8,618 nt of DNA from an uncultured Slackia sp. (GTDB lineage Bacteria; Actinomycetota; Coriobacteriia; Coriobacteriales; Eggerthellaceae). A program made the translations under genes and the position numbers. This document shows, piece after piece, positions 6,212 through 8,618 of the stretch (position 1 is its first letter; every line of letters starts with the position of its first letter). The stretch is from contig USEZ01000076.1 in NCBI GenBank assembly GCA_900553775.1, forward strand, positions 1-8,618, written 5' to 3'. The notes under the pieces are model-generated. The model did no database searches, had not been told where the DNA came from, and saw only the letters and a program-made list of their open reading frames with translations.

Positions 6212-7880
6212 CTAGCCCAGAGCGACCACGTCGGCTTCGGTGATCGGCGTGGTGGGCTCGAGCTTTCCGCCCGTCGCCGCCTGAATACCGCAGATACGGC
6301 CCGTGGTCATGCAGTGGCCCGCGGACATGCCGCCCTGGAACATCGACCAATCGGGCAGGCCGCACAGCTGGCCTGCGGAAAAGCCCGTGACCCACAGGTT
6401 CGGAATCACATTGCGCTCTTTGTCGAGGGCCTGGTAGTTGCCGTTGACCGCAGCGCCTGCGCACATGGCGGACACGCGGATATGCTTGTGAATGCCCCAA
6501 TACGGAGGCTGCTCGATCCTTTTGAGGTACTTCGCCTTCTTGCCGAAATCGGAATCGAAGCCCGCATCGCACATCTCGTTGTAGCGCTCAACGGACTTCT
6601 TCAAAGCATCGGCGGGAATGCCCAGCTTTTCGGCCAGCTCGTCAAGCGTGTCGCAGCAATACGTGTCGATGAGGTCTTCGATGACGTTCGCGCCGCTTTC
6701 GACGGTGCGGTCCATCTCCACGTCGGGCATGTACACCTTGATGGCCTCTTTATCCGTGGGCGTACCGCCCCATTCCTTCACCTGCTCGACATAGCCGTCG
6801 TCGAAGATCTGGCTGTACCAGCCGGGCTTGGGCTGGTAGCGCAAAACGCAGTTGAGCTGCTCGAATTCGGCGTCTTCGTTCATGAAGCGCTCGCCGTTTT
6901 CGTTGACCGTCAAAAACGGCTCGTTATACATCGGGCCCGAATCGAAATCGTGCATCATGTGAGAATGCCCGACGGGAACGAACGTGCCGCCGATAGCCAT
7001 GGTCATCAGAATGCCGTCGCCCGTCTTGTTGGTCTGCTTGCGGTCGAAGTCTTTGACATCGGGGCAATAGCGTTCGATCAGACTCTGATTGTTCTGGTAG
7101 TCGCCCGTCGAAAGAATGACGCCCTTGGTGGCATTGAACTTGATGTAATCGGTGCCGCTTTTGCCAATGACGCCCGTCACCGCCCCCGATTCGTCGGTGA
7201 CAAGCTGCACGCCCGGCGTGCTGTAGAAGAATTCGACGCCTTTTTCGGCGGCAAGTTCGGCCAGGGCCTTGATCGCGTCGCCGTTATTGCACGGCTTGGG
7301 TCCGAACAGAATGGACCGGCGCGAGCATTTGCTGCCATCCTCGTATTCGGTCACGGCCGTGGGGCGGATCTTGTACGGAGGAAAGCCCGCTTCGGCGGTG
7401 CGCACCTGCATCCAGCGAATCGTCTCGCCCGAATATTTGGCCCACGTGGTAGCCAGATCCCGGTCGGCGCGCCAATGGCAATCCTCCATGAAGGCCTGGA
7501 TGAAATTCATCACGCCCTGCTCGTCCGATTCGTCGAGCAGCACGCCCGTGCACGTGCCGCCCTGCGCGATCGGCGTGGGCTCTTTCTGAAGCACGGCGAC
7601 CGTCGCGCCTTCTTCAAGCGCGGAAAGTGCCGGCGCCGACGACCACGACGTCGTAGGTCTTCTCTTCGGAGAATTTCGTGATGGGGTCGAGTTCGACAGG
7701 CGAGTCTTCGAAGTCGGACGCCTGCAGCCCTTCGGGATACGGCGTGCCCGCCTCGGTGGCGCCCGACTCGGGCTTTTCCCCTGCAGCGGACGGGGCGCAT
7801 CCCGCAAGCGCCGCTCCTGCCGCGGCGACGGCGCCCGTCGCGAAGGCGCCCTTCAAGAAATGACGACGATCGAGTTCCAT
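6212..7880 (-). pseudogene. Tat-exported FAD-dependent reductase (fumarate reductase flavoprotein-like), frameshifted
   Basis: The N-terminal part reads from ATG 7880: a Tat motif DRRHFLKG (residues 4-11), a hydrophobic stretch, and a lipobox LAGC with Cys28, so it would be a Tat-exported lipoprotein. It continues to TYDVVVVGAG, the start of the FAD-binding strand and glycine loop, then hits a stop at 7614-7616. The remainder is in another frame from about 7630: ALSALEEGATVAVLQKE through to VALG at 6215. Its C-terminal block NLWVTGFSAGQLCGLPDW and QGGMSAGHCMTTGRICG is typical of the FAD_binding_2 flavoproteins (fumarate, urocanate and related reductases). Switching frames needs a loss of 3n+2 bases; about 20 bases restores GxGxxGxxxA and gives about 562 residues. 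No CxxCH heme motif is present. The ATG has GGGAGGG upstream. The substrate cannot be told from sequence. The break could be real decay or an assembly error. Confidence 0.85.
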
Positions 7881-8111
7881 GGTCCCTCCCTTGTTCACGG
7901 ATACGGTTCTCGCACGCTTCGCCGAAGCCCCGAATGCGGGCCTGGAGAAGCGGATCGTGCGTGTCCGACCCTATGCCCGCCTCATCGAAATCTCCTACCA
8001 CGAAGAGCCTGAACTGCGCTTTTCAACAGAACGACCTACCACAAACAGGATGAATTGCCGAACGAAGCGGCGCGAAAACCCTCCATGGGCGCGCGGGCGG
8101 GCCCCATTTCC
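7881..8111. promoter_or_regulatory. Divergent intergenic region with a 24-bp direct repeat
   Basis: This separates the flavoprotein gene (minus) from the membrane-regulator-like gene (plus). CCTACCAC begins two imperfect 24-bp direct repeats at 7994-8017 and 8035-8058; by eye 19 of 24 positions match, including TGAAyTGC at the ends, and the 41-bp period places them on about the same helix face. A perfect odd palindrome GCTTCG-C-CGAAGC lies at 7916-7928, 36 bp upstream of the flavoprotein ATG. No convincing minus-strand -10/-35 pair was found; TTGAAA at 8027-8022 is a possible -35. Confidence 0.5.
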
Positions 8112-8117
8112 TATAAT
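8112..8117 (+). promoter_or_regulatory. Consensus -10 (TATAAT) of the membrane-regulator gene
   Basis: A perfect TATAAT sits 18 bp before the ATG at 8136. Transcription would start near 8124, giving a leader of only about 12 nt that still includes most of the Shine-Dalgarno GGGGGAGGG. No -35 match is present at 17 bp (GCGCGC), so the promoter may depend on an activator. Confidence 0.55.
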
Positions 8118-8135
8118 CGTCGGGGGAGGGAAGCC

Positions 8136-8618
8136 ATGTTGAAGAAGTTCTTGAAAGAAACGCCGCAGGCGGCGTCTATCGTCGTCGGGCTCGCATGCGC
8201 GGGAATCGTCCTCGAGGCGTTGCGCACGCCCGCCGTCCGCAACGTTACGTTCGAGGTGTTCCATCCGTTGCCGTATCTCGTCGAGGGGGCGGCGCTGCTT
8301 CTCATGGCGCTGGCGATGACGCGCGCGCCGCGCGACCTCCGCCTCGAAGACCACCCCCTCGCAGCGATCGCGGCATGCGTCGCGGCGAGCGGGTCGCTGA
8401 TCCTCATCGTGCAATCCGAAGCGCTTGTCGGCGACTTCGCGAAAGACGTCGTGGCCGCAACCTACCGCCTTTCGAGCGCGCTGCTTTTCATTCTTTGGGC
8501 CGAACGCCTCTTTCGCCTGGGAGCACGCAGGGCGGCATGCGCCTACGCCCTTTCCCTTGTCGCGGGAGCGGCCCTGCTGGCAGCCCTCTCGTTCTGCCCG
8601 CTCGCTATCGGAAAAGCG
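8136..8618 (+). CDS. Multi-span membrane protein, probable sensor half of a LuxR-type regulator (partial)
   Basis: An open frame of 161 codons starts at ATG 8136 and runs off the right edge. GGAGGG lies upstream at good spacing. About five hydrophobic helices are visible: roughly residues 12-29, 46-62, 75-92, 109-126 and 133-153, with short charged linkers (for example TRAPRDLRLED, residues 62-72, and AERLFRLGARR, 122-132). I recognise no enzyme motif. In Eggerthellaceae, LuxR-type helix-turn-helix proteins with an N-terminal membrane domain of this kind commonly lie next to and divergent from Tat-exported flavoprotein reductase genes, as here. I infer that the missing C-terminus carries a LuxR-type DNA-binding domain, but it is not in the window. 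It could instead be an unrelated membrane protein. Confidence 0.65.
   Translation, partial: MLKKFLKETPQAASIVVGLACAGIVLEALRTPAVRNVTFEVFHPLPYLVEGAALLLMALAMTRAPRDLRLEDHPLAAIAACVAASGSLILIVQSEALVGDFAKDVVAATYRLSSALLFILWAERLFRLGARRAACAYALSLVAGAALLAALSFCPLAIGKA

Noticed and set aside
5810..7681. A 623-codon plus-strand open frame opposite the reductase
   Set aside because: It is antisense to recognisable flavoprotein sequence and runs through the reductase terminator and the nagB promoter region, so it is not a gene.
7614..7880. The frameshifted reductase N-terminus as a separate small Tat lipoprotein gene
   Set aside because: It ends three codons after the broken FAD loop and continues directly in the other frame, so it is a fragment of the pseudogene rather than an independent protein.
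7995..8414. Minus-strand frames opposite the start of the right-hand membrane protein
   Set aside because: The plus-strand frame has a good ribosome binding site, a perfect -10 and clear membrane helices. The minus-strand frames are charged and featureless.

Overview
The window is GC-rich, densely coded bacterial DNA. It looks like a member of the Coriobacteriia, most likely Eggerthellaceae (gut actinobacteria). The clue is a Tat-exported FAD-dependent reductase divergent from a multi-membrane-span regulator-like gene, an arrangement repeated many times in Eggerthella/Gordonibacter-type genomes. This assignment is inference; there is no rRNA or other marker gene here.

Layout, left to right. 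(1) 1-1844, minus strand: cydA and the first 121 codons of cydB, a cytochrome bd quinol oxidase operon. cydA is preceded by an AT-rich promoter (extended -10 at 2132-2140) and a roughly 280-nt leader with hairpins next to the ribosome binding site. (2) 2351-3705: a heme-stress-type membrane protein gene (HsmA family, minus) divergent from a TetR-family regulator gene (plus). Their shared promoter region carries two copies of a pseudo-palindrome (TGAACnATGTTyA) flanking TTTATAAA. (3) 3717-5829, minus: nagB followed by nagA, for catabolism of N-acetylglucosamine-6-phosphate to fructose-6-phosphate. NagB carries an unusual Cys/His-rich C-terminal tail. The convergent tetR/nagA boundary has a strong two-tier hairpin. 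(4) 6074-7880, minus: a Tat-lipoprotein FAD-dependent reductase gene, broken by a frameshifting deletion inside the FAD-binding glycine loop, followed by a textbook terminator. (5) 8136-8618, plus: the start of a multi-span membrane protein, probably the sensor half of a LuxR-type regulator, cut by the window edge. A 24-bp imperfect direct repeat with 41-bp spacing lies in the divergent intergenic region.

Working together: cydAB uses hemes b and d, and the neighbouring hsmA/tetR pair resembles heme-sensing detoxification loci, so the left third may be a heme and oxygen handling neighbourhood. nagBA is an independent amino-sugar catabolic operon. The right-hand pair would be a regulator and its respiratory reductase, with the reductase now probably a pseudogene. 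No RNA genes, insertion sequences, CRISPR arrays or phage genes were seen.
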